A stretch of DNA of 14,970 nucleotides from Candidatus Helarchaeota archaeon (GCA_016840125.1 JAEOSY010000489.1:1-14970), one strand, 5' to 3'. Positions 5,512-12,817 are shown, numbered from the stretch's first letter. Translations and numbers: made by a program. Notes: generated by a model not told the origin, from the letters alone.

Positions 5512-7088
5512 AACTTTGGAACCGAATCAAAAAGAACCGATCTGTACTTCTCACCTTTTTTTGTATTGCAGTTATCTGCTGGGGATTATGCATTTTTATG
5601 ATTTCTTCTGATCATAATATCACTGAATCAAATAGCAATTTAGGCGCTACGGCCTTAAATCCCCCTATCATAATTAGTGGTAACAGTGCTCTCGATAGTG
5701 AACCTGCTGTGACTGGAGGACCTGGAAATTCTTACGCAGATGCGTATCTAATTGAAAACTACGAAATTGATACAGTGGTGGAGGCTGGGATTTACATCGA
5801 AAACACTGATAAGTACATAAATATTTCTAATTGCGTTGTTACCTCTACTGACAATCATCCGGGTATAGAATTATTAGGTTGCTCAAATATCACAATTTTT
5901 AATTGCACCATCGAAAATAGAGCCAATGGACTGATGATCTCTAACTCAAATAATATTTCAATCCAGAGTTGTATATGTACCAACAATTTTGTTGGTATTT
6001 TTCTCACGGGATCCAACAATCTTACAATTATCAATAATTATTGTAGTGATTCAACACTTTATGGCATCCAGATTGATTCAGGAAATGATAATTTCGTTTC
6101 TAATAATTACTGCTACAACAATGAAGTTGGAATCCGGTTAGGGGCCAGTTCAAGTTTCAATGAAATCTGCTTTAATTCTGTTTGGGGAAACAATATTGAT
6201 GCTATTCAAGATACTGGAATTAATAATAATGTCCATGACAATATTCTGACTCCCCCTGATACATTCGATTGGGTTCTATTCGCTGCTATAATTACCATTG
6301 GAGCAATTGCGGGAACTGGCGGGACCTTGCTAGTGGTAAAAAGGAAAAAGAAATCCTCTGGAAAGGTGTGTGTGGATACCCCCAAACCTAGAGATCAAGT
6401 GCCCACGGGATCGAAGCTAGTAGAAGGCGTCCCATGCAGTCCTACATCCGGTGCAGATAGATCCGGTAAATCGAACAGTGTAGATTCCTCTGGAAAGGTG
6501 TGTGTGGATACCCCCAAACCTAGAGATCAAGTGCCCACAGGATCGAAGCTAACAGATGACCGCACCTCATTTGGTACTGTACCCACGTCCGATAAGGAAA
6601 GACCAATCTGTATAGATTCAGGTAAACCGACTGGTACGGATTCCTCTGGAAAGGTGTGTGTGGATACTCCCAAACCTAGAGATCAAGTGCCCAAGGGATC
6701 GAAGCTAGTGGGAAGTACCCCATTGGGTTCTACTGCTCCTCCTACGACGTCCGATAACAAGATCTGCGTAGACTCTGGTGACAAAAAACCAGAACCATCC
6801 AAGGCGAAGCTCGACTCTACATTTAAAGCAGGACATATAGTAAAACCGGTTACTATACCTCCAAAGGGCGATAAAGGAGAAGATCCCGCACAGAAGAGAA
6901 CTGAATCCAAGAAGGATGAGAAAGAAAAGCCATCCAAAACGGAGTCCGAGCCTACATTCATAGCAGGACCTACCGTAAAAAAGATCATGGTACCACCAAA
7001 GGGCGATACAGGAGAAGAATCCGCACAGAAAACTGGAAAATCAAAGAGGGTAACTGAGCCTAGTAAGGATAAAAAAGAAAAATCTTGA
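5508..7088 (+). CDS. Membrane-anchored right-handed beta-helix (NosD-like) protein with repetitive C-terminal tail
   Basis: A 526-residue protein. It has an N-terminal signal or anchor helix (about 13-32, after a basic KKNR), a linker, and a parallel beta-helix region (about 85-245). The beta-helix has recurring turns of the pattern NNxxIxNNxCxxNxxGIxL, for example around 148-165, 170-190 and 193-211, with many Asn ladders, Cys and N-glycosylation sequons. A second TM helix (about 254-277) is followed by KRKKK, then a hydrophilic tail of about 245 residues. The positive-inside rule places the beta-helix outside and the tail inside. The tail carries three near-identical 22-residue repeats (283-304, 327-348, 379-400; SSGKVCVDTP at the start, GSKL at the end) with degenerate KICVDSG/PICIDSG echoes, then two 27-residue repeats (437-463, 482-508) and a Lys/Glu-rich end. 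Beta-helix domains of this type often bind or cleave polysaccharides, but no catalytic residues are identifiable. TTG 5508 is the first start after an in-frame stop. Confidence 0.8.
   Translation: MKLWNRIKKNRSVLLTFFCIAVICWGLCIFMISSDHNITESNSNLGATALNPPIIISGNSALDSEPAVTGGPGNSYADAYLIENYEIDTVVEAGIYIENTDKYINISNCVVTSTDNHPGIELLGCSNITIFNCTIENRANGLMISNSNNISIQSCICTNNFVGIFLTGSNNLTIINNYCSDSTLYGIQIDSGNDNFVSNNYCYNNEVGIRLGASSSFNEICFNSVWGNNIDAIQDTGINNNVHDNILTPPDTFDWVLFAAIITIGAIAGTGGTLLVVKRKKKSSGKVCVDTPKPRDQVPTGSKLVEGVPCSPTSGADRSGKSNSVDSSGKVCVDTPKPRDQVPTGSKLTDDRTSFGTVPTSDKERPICIDSGKPTGTDSSGKVCVDTPKPRDQVPKGSKLVGSTPLGSTAPPTTSDNKICVDSGDKKPEPSKAKLDSTFKAGHIVKPVTIPPKGDKGEDPAQKRTESKKDEKEKPSKTESEPTFIAGPTVKKIMVPPKGDTGEESAQKTGKSKRVTEPSKDKKEKS
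6354..6707 (+). repeat. Three 66-bp in-frame repeats in the beta-helix protein tail
   Basis: Copies lie at 6354-6419, 6486-6551 and 6642-6707 and differ at only a few bases each; the protein units are identical except for one Thr-to-Lys change in copy 3. The spacers between them (66 and 90 bases) are unrelated to the units and Ser/Gly/Pro-rich. Near identity at the DNA level points to recent expansion or ongoing homogenisation. Confidence 0.9.
6816..7031 (+). repeat. Second in-frame repeat pair in the same tail (81-bp units)
   Basis: Units at 6816-6896 and 6951-7031 encode 27 residues each and share TF-AG, the VPPKGD/IPPKGD core, GE and AQK. They are more diverged than the 66-bp family, so they are probably older. 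They end shortly before the stop codon. Confidence 0.75.
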
Positions 7089-7114
7089 CAAATTTGATTC
7101 TAAAAATTAAATTA

Positions 7115-7130
7115 TCCCTCTTATGAGGGA
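7115..7130. terminator. Hairpin between convergent genes
   Basis: TCCCTC (7115-7120) and GAGGGA (7125-7130) form a perfect 6-bp stem with a TTAT loop. It lies in the 32-base gap between the stop of the beta-helix gene and the end of the convergent zinc-ribbon gene, and overlaps the latter's stop codon. It could help end or stabilise transcripts from both directions. No long T-run follows on either strand. Confidence 0.4.
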
Positions 7131-8281
7131 AGATTCTGACGGACTTGGTTAAATACTCGCTCATGAATACTTCTTAATTGAGAGATGAGTGGATTATTTA
7201 GTTCTAGCCATTCCATAATCATTAATAATCCATACCCAATTAAATCTTGGAGGTGGGTTTCTATGAGCGGATAAATAGCTTCGGTATAAGCAGGGAGTTT
7301 AAATTGAACTCTGGTGCTAGTAGTATCATCGCTTGATAAAATCGTATTTCGTATCCTTAGAATTTCATCCTTCCGCTTCTCGATTTCAGTCATATTTTTG
7401 TTATAAACCTTACGCATTTCTATATTCATTAGGTCAAGACTGAATATGACATATAAAAGCGCGGATTCAAGTAAAAATTGAGGATTTTGAAGGGAATTTA
7501 TGAATGATTCTAAAAATCGAGGCAGATTCAATTGTTTTGTATCGGATGTTTTAATCTCAGAACTGGAAGGGGACACTCCTTTAATAATAATATTATAACA
7601 TTTATTACAAAAGGTATTGTTTCCACGTTGAAGTACTTGAAGGCGCGCGTCTGGCAATTTTGCCTTACAATGGGGACAACGTTTTGTTTGAATCACCATA
7701 TTTACGTCAACTGAGGTTGTCTGGAAGGGTACTGTTACTGGTTGCTCTGGTGACGGAGGGATTACTTCTTGAGTGGGATATTGAATGCTGGTATCAGGCG
7801 TTCCTCCGGGGACTGGGAGAAATAATCTCACATTAACAAAGAAATTGGGTGTATTTATTAATCTGTATAGAAAAAACTTGAAAATATCTGGATCCTCTCT
7901 ACTTACTTCAAGAAAATCACGCGGCCAGAGACCTACTATTTGATAAACACTTGATTGCGTTTTATTAAATAAAATACCAAAATCAAGATTACGTTTTAAT
8001 GATTTTGCCATTAGAAATGAGAAGTTTCCCTCAAGAATTCTGCCAGTTGATAATTTTACCTTCTTTAATATTTGTTCTACATGAAAAGATTCTTTTGTTT
8101 TAATCAAATTCTCAAGTTTAGCCATCAATTTCTCTGTGAAACCTGGATGACCCAAAAATTGGGATGGATCATATAAATTCAACGTGATATCCGTATCTAG
8201 TGCCAACTTGTCAATAAATTGTACTTGTATGGTTTTTCTTACCTGAAGACGTTCCCATAATAAATCTTTTGTTTCAATCAT
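7121..8281 (-). CDS. Zinc-ribbon protein of unknown function
   Basis: A 386-residue protein without signal peptide or clear TM helix. A mixed alpha/beta N-terminal half (1-155) ends in a Pro/Thr/Gln-rich linker (about 156-195). A zinc ribbon follows, with RCPHC (C202, C205) and FCNKC (C225, C228), that is CxxC-x19-CxxC. The C-terminal half (about 250-386) looks helical, with charged stretches such as MTEIEKRKDEILRIR near 297-311. The ribbon suggests metal binding with a nucleic-acid or protein partner, but no enzyme motif is visible and I do not recognise the family. The start is well supported: a strong Shine-Dalgarno stretch, GAGGTGGAGG, lies just before ATG 8281. The gene is divergent from the double-GNAT gene, sharing a 286-base upstream region dense in repeats, and convergent with the beta-helix gene. 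Confidence 0.7.
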   Translation of the reverse strand: MIETKDLLWERLQVRKTIQVQFIDKLALDTDITLNLYDPSQFLGHPGFTEKLMAKLENLIKTKESFHVEQILKKVKLSTGRILEGNFSFLMAKSLKRNLDFGILFNKTQSSVYQIVGLWPRDFLEVSREDPDIFKFFLYRLINTPNFFVNVRLFLPVPGGTPDTSIQYPTQEVIPPSPEQPVTVPFQTTSVDVNMVIQTKRCPHCKAKLPDARLQVLQRGNNTFCNKCYNIIIKGVSPSSSEIKTSDTKQLNLPRFLESFINSLQNPQFLLESALLYVIFSLDLMNIEMRKVYNKNMTEIEKRKDEILRIRNTILSSDDTTSTRVQFKLPAYTEAIYPLIETHLQDLIGYGLLMIMEWLELNNPLISQLRSIHERVFNQVRQNLPS

Positions 8282-8386
8282 GCCTCCACCTCATTTAGCT
8301 AGGGGAATCAACATTTTTTATTCTTGAAATTTAAGGATGAATAGCTAATTTAAAACTTTTTATTCAAAATTTCTATCGTTATAAAC

Positions 8387-8422
8387 AAGCTCAGTTCCTT
8401 ACATTTAATGACAACTGAGCTT
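8387..8422. promoter_or_regulatory. Perfect 10-bp inverted repeat in a divergent intergenic region
   Basis: AAGCTCAGTT (8387-8396) and AACTGAGCTT (8413-8422) are exact reverse complements separated by 16 bases. It lies midway between the divergent zinc-ribbon (-) and GNAT (+) genes and is more GC-rich than the surrounding DNA. A dimeric regulator site serving both promoters is the simplest reading; a hairpin in a long leader is the alternative. Confidence 0.5.
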
Positions 8423-8440
8423 TAACCCCACTTATTCATA

Positions 8441-8457
8441 AATAGATATTATCTATT
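8441..8457. promoter_or_regulatory. Short palindrome AATAGAT-ATT-ATCTATT
   Basis: Seven-base arms with a three-base centre, 18 bases beyond the 10-bp inverted repeat on the GNAT side. It could be a second operator, but AT-rich palindromes of this size arise easily by chance. Confidence 0.3.
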
Positions 8458-8462
8458 AATAT

Positions 8463-8510
8463 CACCTTAAAAAAGATTTATCACGTCAGCTTAAATAAGA
8501 TTTATTACAC
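8463..8510. repeat. Two tandem 24-bp repeats upstream of the GNAT gene
   Basis: Bases 8463-8486 and 8487-8510 are adjacent copies with about five differences, sharing the core CTTAAA-AAGATTTAT. Each copy has a TATA-like CTTAAAAA/CTTAAATA stretch. The second copy ends 57 bases before the TTG start of the GNAT gene. This is the second promoter region in the window with a tandemly duplicated AT-rich element. Confidence 0.65.
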
Positions 8511-8567
8511 AAATAATAATCTAAAGTTACAACCATTGACAATTTGAATTTTGCTGTGTGAACTTGA

Positions 8568-9674
8568 TTGAACTTAATTTACCGCACTTTCAGAGAGGGT
8601 GACCAAAAAGGCATTCTTAAAACATATTCAGCTGCATTTTGTAATTCGCGTATCTGTCAGCCAAGTACCCCTGAATTTTGGGACTGGAAATACGGTCCAA
8701 ACCGTCCCAATTATGATCCTAAGGGATATCAGATCTGCGAATACAAAAATAGGATTGTAGGTAGTATCATGACTACAATCCGCACTATGAAATTTAAGGG
8801 GGAAATTTATAAAATAGCGGGGATAGATGATGTTGCCACGTGTCCAATTTTAGAGCGAAGGGGGATAGGAAAGCGATTAATGCAAAATGCACTAAAATTT
8901 ATAGAAGACACCGAAGTTGATTTAACCATCTTATCCGCGGATCCTGGAGGGCATGCTAAAAAAATCTATTGGCGTTCAGGTTATCAATATACTACATTTT
9001 TTTCCATTGCATTGAAAGTGATAAGCTTTCGGAATGTACTGAACAGTTTTCCCCCCATTACACCTCTGGCACCCCTGCTGCGACTCTACGGAGAGTTGAA
9101 GTCTCGCAGAAGCATCAGGAAATATGAAGGGAATCTGCAATTTGAAATTCTTGGGAAGAATCAGACTCATTTTCGACGGAAGCTAAATGAAAATTATCGC
9201 AGTTTATATTCTTTTGCTGCATTTAACCAAGATTATTGGAATTGGTATCATGTGGAAAGACCGAGAGCGTATGAATCAATAGTCATCGCAGCAAAAGAAG
9301 GTAATCGTATAGTCGCAGGGGGCGTAATAACAAGATCCTTCTTAATGGTTTTTAATAGTGTAAAATGGGTCCCATTGTTTATCCTAACTGAATTATTTGT
9401 AGACAAACAATATAGAGGACAAGGACTCGGTTGTTACATGCTATATCAGCTAGAACGGGTAGCTAGACTGAGAGGAGTCGGGGCGATTCTGTTGCATTTT
9501 CATGGAAATCATGGCATATTCAGTACCCTCATGAAAAAAATGGGTTATATTTATGTCAATAGGACGACTCTTCAGATGATAAAACCGATTTCTGAACGGG
9601 CGAAAGCACATTTTCAGGAAAATAAAGAAAAAAAATATGTTTGGAAAGTTCCGTTGGAACAATTGGGGTATTGA
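8568..9674 (+). CDS. Double-GNAT N-acetyltransferase-like protein
   Basis: A 368-residue soluble protein with two GNAT folds in tandem. The N-terminal domain (about 1-150) opens with IYRTFREGD and carries the acetyl-CoA-binding motif A as ERRGIGKRLM (96-105), then the SGYQYT end motif. The C-terminal domain (about 215-342) carries a second motif A as YRGQGLGCYM (282-291) and ends KMGYIYVNRT. A bridge of about 60 residues joins them. Both motif A copies keep the Arg-Gly-x-Gly/Gly core, so both sites could bind acyl-CoA. The family transfers an acyl group from CoA to an amine, but the substrate here is unknown. Start: TTG 8568 directly follows an in-frame stop and is the only plausible upstream start. 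The gene runs tail to tail with the four-TM gene, with one base between the stop codons. Confidence 0.8.
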   Translation: MNLIYRTFREGDQKGILKTYSAAFCNSRICQPSTPEFWDWKYGPNRPNYDPKGYQICEYKNRIVGSIMTTIRTMKFKGEIYKIAGIDDVATCPILERRGIGKRLMQNALKFIEDTEVDLTILSADPGGHAKKIYWRSGYQYTTFFSIALKVISFRNVLNSFPPITPLAPLLRLYGELKSRRSIRKYEGNLQFEILGKNQTHFRRKLNENYRSLYSFAAFNQDYWNWYHVERPRAYESIVIAAKEGNRIVAGGVITRSFLMVFNSVKWVPLFILTELFVDKQYRGQGLGCYMLYQLERVARLRGVGAILLHFHGNHGIFSTLMKKMGYIYVNRTTLQMIKPISERAKAHFQENKEKKYVWKVPLEQLGY

Positions 9675-9675
9675 T

Positions 9676-10077
9676 TTAATCCGATCCGCTGGCTACGATG
9701 ACCAGTCCACCGATAGCAATGAGAATTGCCTCCAATGAGATACCCATAAATAAATTAACATTAGGATTCCCTATGTGTACTGTTTCCATAAAGAAGGAAT
9801 ATTGTAACAAATTGAAATTCACTGCACCACCAGATACAAATACAATACCGAGGACAATTGAAAGTACTGCCGCAATTAATGCAAGAAATCCGGGACCCTG
9901 CTGACCTTTCGCCCCGAATACACCGCCTATGATTGCAAAACCTGCGATAAGAAGATTAATTACAATTCCATATGCCGCAAATGTCCAATATATATCTGTA
10001 TTCATGATGGTTTGTACTAGCAGTAGCATCCCACAGATTATGGCTATTATACCGCCTACCTTTTTTGCGCCACTCAT
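9676..10077 (-). CDS. Small four-TM membrane protein
   Basis: A 133-residue protein made almost entirely of four hydrophobic helices (about 6-24, 32-55, 63-83, 108-129), with a Gly-rich character and a short polar loop at GAKGQQGPG (55-63). I see no family signature; it resembles many small archaeal integral membrane proteins of unknown role. The start is supported by AGGAGTGA about six bases before ATG 10077 and by a TATA-like ATTTAAAAGG about 50 bases upstream. It lies downstream of the two CDP-alcohol phosphotransferase genes on the same strand, but with its own promoter candidate, so it need not be in their operon. Confidence 0.7.
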   Translation of the reverse strand: MSGAKKVGGIIAIICGMLLLVQTIMNTDIYWTFAAYGIVINLLIAGFAIIGGVFGAKGQQGPGFLALIAAVLSIVLGIVFVSGGAVNFNLLQYSFFMETVHIGNPNVNLFMGISLEAILIAIGGLVIVASGSD

Positions 10078-10122
10078 TCATAATCACTCCTGAACTTGTG
10101 TATATCCTGTAAAAGCTATGAG

Positions 10123-10132
10123 CCTTTTAAAT
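10123..10132 (-). promoter_or_regulatory. TATA box of the four-TM protein gene
   Basis: On the minus strand ATTTAAAAGG lies about 46 bases before the ATG at 10077. It predicts transcription from about 10100 and a leader of about 20 bases that contains the Shine-Dalgarno site. Confidence 0.45.
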
Positions 10133-10170
10133 GGGATCTTGAATAGAGAAAAGTCGAAAATTAAATTTTT

Positions 10171-11016
10171 TTAGAGTTTTTCTGCTTCATCCTGTCTTCT
10201 CAGCTCAAAATAATGGTAGAAACCATAGATGATGTATCCCACAATACAAAAGAAGAATCCAAGAGGAAGGAAGTGAAGGATAACGGAAGCAAAAACTGTT
10301 CCGGGGAGTGCATTGCCTGCTGCAATGGTGAAGATTATGAGTGCTGCGAGTGCAAAAATAATCCATTTCCAAATCCCACGACGCTTTTGCACATTCCTAC
10401 CATATTTCAAAAAGGGTGCAACATTTAAGAGTCCCATCAAAATGGTGAAGATGAGAACTGTTAACATATTGCTGAAGACATCACTAACCGGTTTTAAGGC
10501 CCAATAATAGCCAGGTAAATCGGTTATTAAGTAATGTTTAAAGATATAATGTGATATATAGAAGATCGAGAGGAAGCCCGCAGATAATGGAGTGGTTAAC
10601 CCCGTGTAACCTTCGCCAACATTCGCGACATTATACCAGGCAAGACGGGTGATACCCCCAAAAACTAAAACAACTATACCGATGATGATAGTTTCAGGAG
10701 GAATTATAGAACCAAATTCCCCAATTAGACTTGCACATAGGATTAAAACCGCAGGGGCTGCTACAAAGCTCACGGCATCACTTAAGGAATCGAGTTCTTT
10801 ACCGATCTGATTTGATTGTTTGAGTTTCCTAGCGACTAACCCATCGAGCAGATCGCAGGTCATAGCAAGCACCCACATTAGCGAAGCTATTGCGATCATA
10901 TAGGTACCAGATCCTTCCATTACACCTATAATTGAAAAAAGGATTGTCCCCATTCCAAACATAGTTCCTAGAAGAGTTACATAATCTTTCAATTGTAATT
11001 CCTTAATCACACTCAC
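10171..11016 (-). CDS. CDP-alcohol phosphatidyltransferase family enzyme (possible archaetidylserine synthase), copy 1
   Basis: An integral membrane enzyme expected to displace CMP from a CDP-activated lipid with a small alcohol, making a polar lipid headgroup bond. The full family signature DGxxAR-x8-GxxxDxxxD is present: D55, D58, G59, A62, R63, G72, D76 and D80, the last four acidic residues being the metal and catalytic aspartates. About eight hydrophobic segments span residues 12-266, and the C-terminus is charged. RLAWYNVAN followed by GYTGLTTPLSAG (124-147) resembles the FNV...GLPxPxAAG region of serine-type PssA enzymes, so archaetidylserine synthesis is the favoured reading. Inositol-phosphate or other alcohol acceptors are not excluded. 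The start is GTG 11016 with GGTGAT three bases before it. It is a tandem paralogue of the gene at 11127-11966, separated by 110 bases. Confidence 0.85.
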   Translation of the reverse strand: MSVIKELQLKDYVTLLGTMFGMGTILFSIIGVMEGSGTYMIAIASLMWVLAMTCDLLDGLVARKLKQSNQIGKELDSLSDAVSFVAAPAVLILCASLIGEFGSIIPPETIIIGIVVLVFGGITRLAWYNVANVGEGYTGLTTPLSAGFLSIFYISHYIFKHYLITDLPGYYWALKPVSDVFSNMLTVLIFTILMGLLNVAPFLKYGRNVQKRRGIWKWIIFALAALIIFTIAAGNALPGTVFASVILHFLPLGFFFCIVGYIIYGFYHYFELRRQDEAEKL

Positions 11017-11060
11017 GCAATCACCATAGGAATTTGAATATAATTGGATTATTAATAGCG

Positions 11061-11080
11061 GATAGGAATAAAAACCTATC
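11061..11080. other. Hairpin in the gap between the two CDP-alcohol phosphotransferase genes
   Basis: GATAGG (11061-11066) and CCTATC (11075-11080) are exact reverse complements with an eight-base A/T loop; on the minus-strand transcript the loop contains five U. CCTAT can also pair with ATAGG at 11089-11093, an alternative fold. It may be a partial terminator or processing site between the paralogues. Closer to the downstream gene, a TATA-like AATTATATTC on the minus strand suggests copy 1 may also have its own promoter. Confidence 0.3.
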
Positions 11081-11126
11081 TAATCGTAATAGGGAATAAA
11101 ATATTTTAGGTTTTGTTGTTATAGAA

Positions 11127-11966
11127 TTAGGTTTCCCCTTTTTTTCTTGTGTTGAGGTAATTGATAAAGCCGTACACCACATACGCTAACACAACGAATA
11201 AAAATCCGAGTGGGAATATATAACCAACTAATACCGCAATGTTACTCCCCAAACTAAAGAATACGCTGGCCAAAATTATCATAATAACTAAAAATACACC
11301 GAGAATAATGAGAAATGTTACCCAAATACCACGTTTTTTCTGCATATCCCCGCTGAATTTTAAAATTGGTGATAAATTTAGAACACCTAGAATTATCATA
11401 TAGACTATGAGAGATACTGTATGGCAGAGGAAGTCGCCCAGGGGACTGAGTGCTAGGTGAAATTCGGGAGAGATATCTTTAATGCCATTGAAGTGATACC
11501 GGCTTACAAAAACGAGTATCAAAATTGTAGCTGACATCGGAGTGACTAGGCCGGTATAGCCCTCCCCCGTATTTGCAACATTAAACCACGCAAGCCGAAT
11601 AATTCCACAAAAAACAAAAAAAACGATACCAATGATGACAATTTCTTTCGGAAAAGGGCTAAAGGGAAATTCTTCAATTAAGGTTGCACTAAAAATAATG
11701 ACCCCGGGAGCTGCTACAAAACAAATCCCATCACTTAAGGAATCAATCTCTTTTCCAATCTCATTCACTTGATTTAATTTACGTGCAACCCAGCCATCAA
11801 GGAGATCTGCACACAATGCCCCACCCCAAAGAAAGGTAGCTATTAGAACATAGAAACGATAATTATAAAACGCCCCCAATAAAGCCATAAGAATCGCGGT
11901 CGTTCCAAGAATGGTCCCCGAAAGGGTAACATAATCCTTAAGCATTAGTTCTTTGAAGACGCCCAC
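11127..11966 (-). CDS. CDP-alcohol phosphatidyltransferase family enzyme, copy 2
   Basis: The same family and reaction type as copy 1: D65, D68, G69, A72, R73, G82, D86 and D90 (numbered from an upstream TTG at 11999) complete the DGxxAR-x8-GxxxDxxxD signature. The PssA-like RLAWFNVAN...GYTGLVTPMSA region is also present. The two copies share about half their residues across the whole length. The open frame reaches TTG 11999, but GTG 11966 is chosen. From there the protein begins GVFKELMLKDYVTL, aligning with SVIKELQLKDYVTL of copy 1, and both genes have GGTGAT exactly three bases before GTG. This start lies 29 bases after the deacetylase stop, consistent with co-transcription. If the TTG were used the protein would be 11 residues longer and overlap the deacetylase stop codon. 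Confidence 0.85.
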   Translation of the reverse strand: MGVFKELMLKDYVTLSGTILGTTAILMALLGAFYNYRFYVLIATFLWGGALCADLLDGWVARKLNQVNEIGKEIDSLSDGICFVAAPGVIIFSATLIEEFPFSPFPKEIVIIGIVFFVFCGIIRLAWFNVANTGEGYTGLVTPMSATILILVFVSRYHFNGIKDISPEFHLALSPLGDFLCHTVSLIVYMIILGVLNLSPILKFSGDMQKKRGIWVTFLIILGVFLVIMIILASVFFSLGSNIAVLVGYIFPLGFLFVVLAYVVYGFINYLNTRKKGET

Positions 11967-11995
11967 ATCATCACCTTGGGATCTTAGTTTCTTTT

Positions 11996-12754
11996 TCAAT
12001 AAAGTTCTTTCGCCTTCTCAAGATTCAGATATAACTCTTTCAAAGTTTTGAATTGGAACCCATGTTGGATATGATAGCGAATGAAATTAGATATGCGTTG
12101 AAGAAATTGGTCTCCAGTATTGAACCAACGATCAGGTCGACCAAAAATATTCCAAGAATAGCGGGGACGTGAAATTAAAAGGCTTCGTATATCAATAGCT
12201 TCCCAGGGATGAAAGTAGAGCACGGGAGTATTCCGTAGTCGACAAGCTATATCGAAGAGATAGTTCAATAGAGGGAAGCGATATATCACATTTGGAAATA
12301 TGAGGCGAAATTCTTTGATCGGAGGTTTAATTGACCAGTGTGAAATTTTAAATAGCGCAAGTGAGGAATCATATTTGAATCCTATTTTTCGGAGGGTTTC
12401 AAATAGCGGTGGACAAACTCGAAGATAGGGTGCACGAAAACCCAAGACTTTTTTAGCAATGGTTTCTTCAATTAGCTTCTTTGCGGATTGGAGGATTATT
12501 TCCTTTTTTGAATCCAATTCTTGATAGGATTGATGATGGTAACTATGGCATCCAATCTCATGCTGCTGGCTTAACTTGCGGATTACAGCTGGGAATTTCT
12601 CAACCACATCGCCAGTCACAAAAAACGTCGCCTTAACATGAAACTGATCTAGAATTCGTAGAATTTTAGGCAACCCGAATTCTATGCCCTTATATGAGGG
12701 AAGATTGATATCATTTTCCACATCCAGAGTTAGCGCGATTGATCTTGTATCCAC
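11996..12754 (-). CDS. Polysaccharide deacetylase (NodB/CE4-like)
   Basis: A 252-residue enzyme of the metal-dependent deacetylase fold, expected to remove an acyl group from an N-acyl sugar or related amide. Motif 1 is TLDVEND (D11, E13, D15), in place of the usual TFDDG. Motif 2 is HSYHH (H70, H74), matching the HxxxH metal site. Motif 3 is RAPYLR (R107, P109). YDSS (128-131) and YFHPWE (H182) complete the set and resemble the subgroup with a HPWE end. KATFFVTGDV (41-50) is typical of the family. No signal peptide is visible, so an intracellular substrate such as a lipid-linked or nucleotide-linked sugar is possible. A TATA-like TTTTAAAT (12784-12777) lies about 25 bases before GTG 12754, predicting a leaderless mRNA. 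It is probably the first gene of a unit with the two CDP-alcohol phosphotransferases and is divergent from the mannosidase. Confidence 0.85.
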   Translation of the reverse strand: MDTRSIALTLDVENDINLPSYKGIEFGLPKILRILDQFHVKATFFVTGDVVEKFPAVIRKLSQQHEIGCHSYHHQSYQELDSKKEIILQSAKKLIEETIAKKVLGFRAPYLRVCPPLFETLRKIGFKYDSSLALFKISHWSIKPPIKEFRLIFPNVIYRFPLLNYLFDIACRLRNTPVLYFHPWEAIDIRSLLISRPRYSWNIFGRPDRWFNTGDQFLQRISNFIRYHIQHGFQFKTLKELYLNLEKAKELY

Positions 12755-12776
12755 CGAGATCTCACTGTAAAAATGA

Positions 12777-12817
12777 ATTTAAAACCTAACTAAATCCAGT
12801 ACATTAGGATTTAAAAG
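12777..12817. promoter_or_regulatory. Divergent promoters with a shared dyad, deacetylase (-) / mannosidase (+)
   Basis: The 97-base gap holds a minus-strand TATA box TTTTAAAT (12784-12777) and a plus-strand TATA box TTTAAAAG (12810-12817). Between and over them lies an inverted repeat, TAAATCC (12791-12797) and GGATTTA (12807-12813), with a nine-base spacer. The right arm overlaps the mannosidase TATA box, so a dimer bound there could block it and might also affect the deacetylase promoter 7 bases away. Confidence 0.5.

Noticed and set aside
6354..6707. Regularly spaced repeats considered as a CRISPR-like array
   Set aside because: The units are in frame within a long protein, 66 bp long, with unequal spacers (66 and 90 bases) and only three copies; there are no cas genes nearby.
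6683..6988. Minus-strand 101-codon frame opposite the beta-helix protein tail
   Set aside because: It is antisense to the repeat region; its open state follows from the Ser/Pro/Lys-rich repeat composition.
10213..10428. Plus-strand frame with a Cys-rich stretch (CSGECIACC, CCECK) resembling a metallothionein
   Set aside because: It lies wholly antisense to the C-terminal TM region of a phosphotransferase with a complete family signature. The cysteines are a by-product of the complementary strand, and no start signal is seen.
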